NCBI GenBank assembly: GCA_031270565.1
Contig: JAISXJ010000165.1
Coordinates: 1 to 5,954, forward strand
DNA: 5,954 nucleotides
DNA from: Prevotellaceae bacterium
Lineage (GTDB): Bacteria > Bacteroidota > Bacteroidia > Bacteroidales > Paludibacteraceae
Direction: 5' to 3'
The notes below the pieces were generated by a model, which saw nothing but the letters and a program-made list of their open reading frames with translations, did not search any database and was not told where the DNA came from. The position numbers were made by a program, and so were the translations under genes. How positions within the stretch are numbered: the first letter of the stretch is position 1; every line of letters begins with the position of its first letter. This document shows, in pieces, positions 5,935 through 5,954 of the stretch.

Positions 5935-5954
5935 TTACCATTTACCCCTCGTTG

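Overview
The window looks like chromosomal DNA of an anaerobic, amino-acid-fermenting Bacteroidetes bacterium, probably Bacteroidales. Three things point that way. Two TAnnTTTG-type -7 promoter boxes sit upstream of gene groups. None of the start codons has a Shine-Dalgarno sequence. The gene content (rbfA next to a LolE-type permease, a Bacteroidetes-style BIG2 lipoprotein, and a KamB/KamC-like pair) also fits. All supported genes lie on the + strand. The species cannot be named from this window.

Layout. Positions 1-83 appear to be the C-terminal tail of an unrecognised gene, closed by a rho-independent terminator at 91-124. Positions 120-386 hold no gene. They form a repeat block with 35-bp inverted ends (33/35 identical) enclosing a second, imperfect palindrome, much like a non-autonomous MITE-type element. 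A Bacteroidetes promoter box follows directly at 391-398. Positions 437-3196 are one apparent operon: rbfA (30S ribosome maturation), a four-helix FtsX/LolE-type permease, and a two-module lipoprotein whose start codon overlaps the permease stop (ATGA). A strong terminator overlaps the lipoprotein stop codon, and 3 bases after its T-tract comes a second promoter box (3232-3239).

The second operon (3338-5760) is a two-gene pair. The first gene encodes a BioD/SIMIBI-like P-loop ATPase resembling KamB. The second encodes a short MutS-family ATPase with no mismatch-recognition domain, resembling KamC. From family knowledge, such pairs accompany the adenosylcobalamin-dependent lysine 5,6-aminomutase (kamDE) or ornithine aminomutase (oraSE) and are thought to maintain or reactivate the enzyme. 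The mutase genes are not adjacent here, and this is the most interesting biological point of the window.

The last ~190 bases (5761-5954) hold no gene. They contain a weak terminator-like hairpin, a 14-bp tandem duplication and three consecutive hairpins of a REP-like intergenic repeat family.
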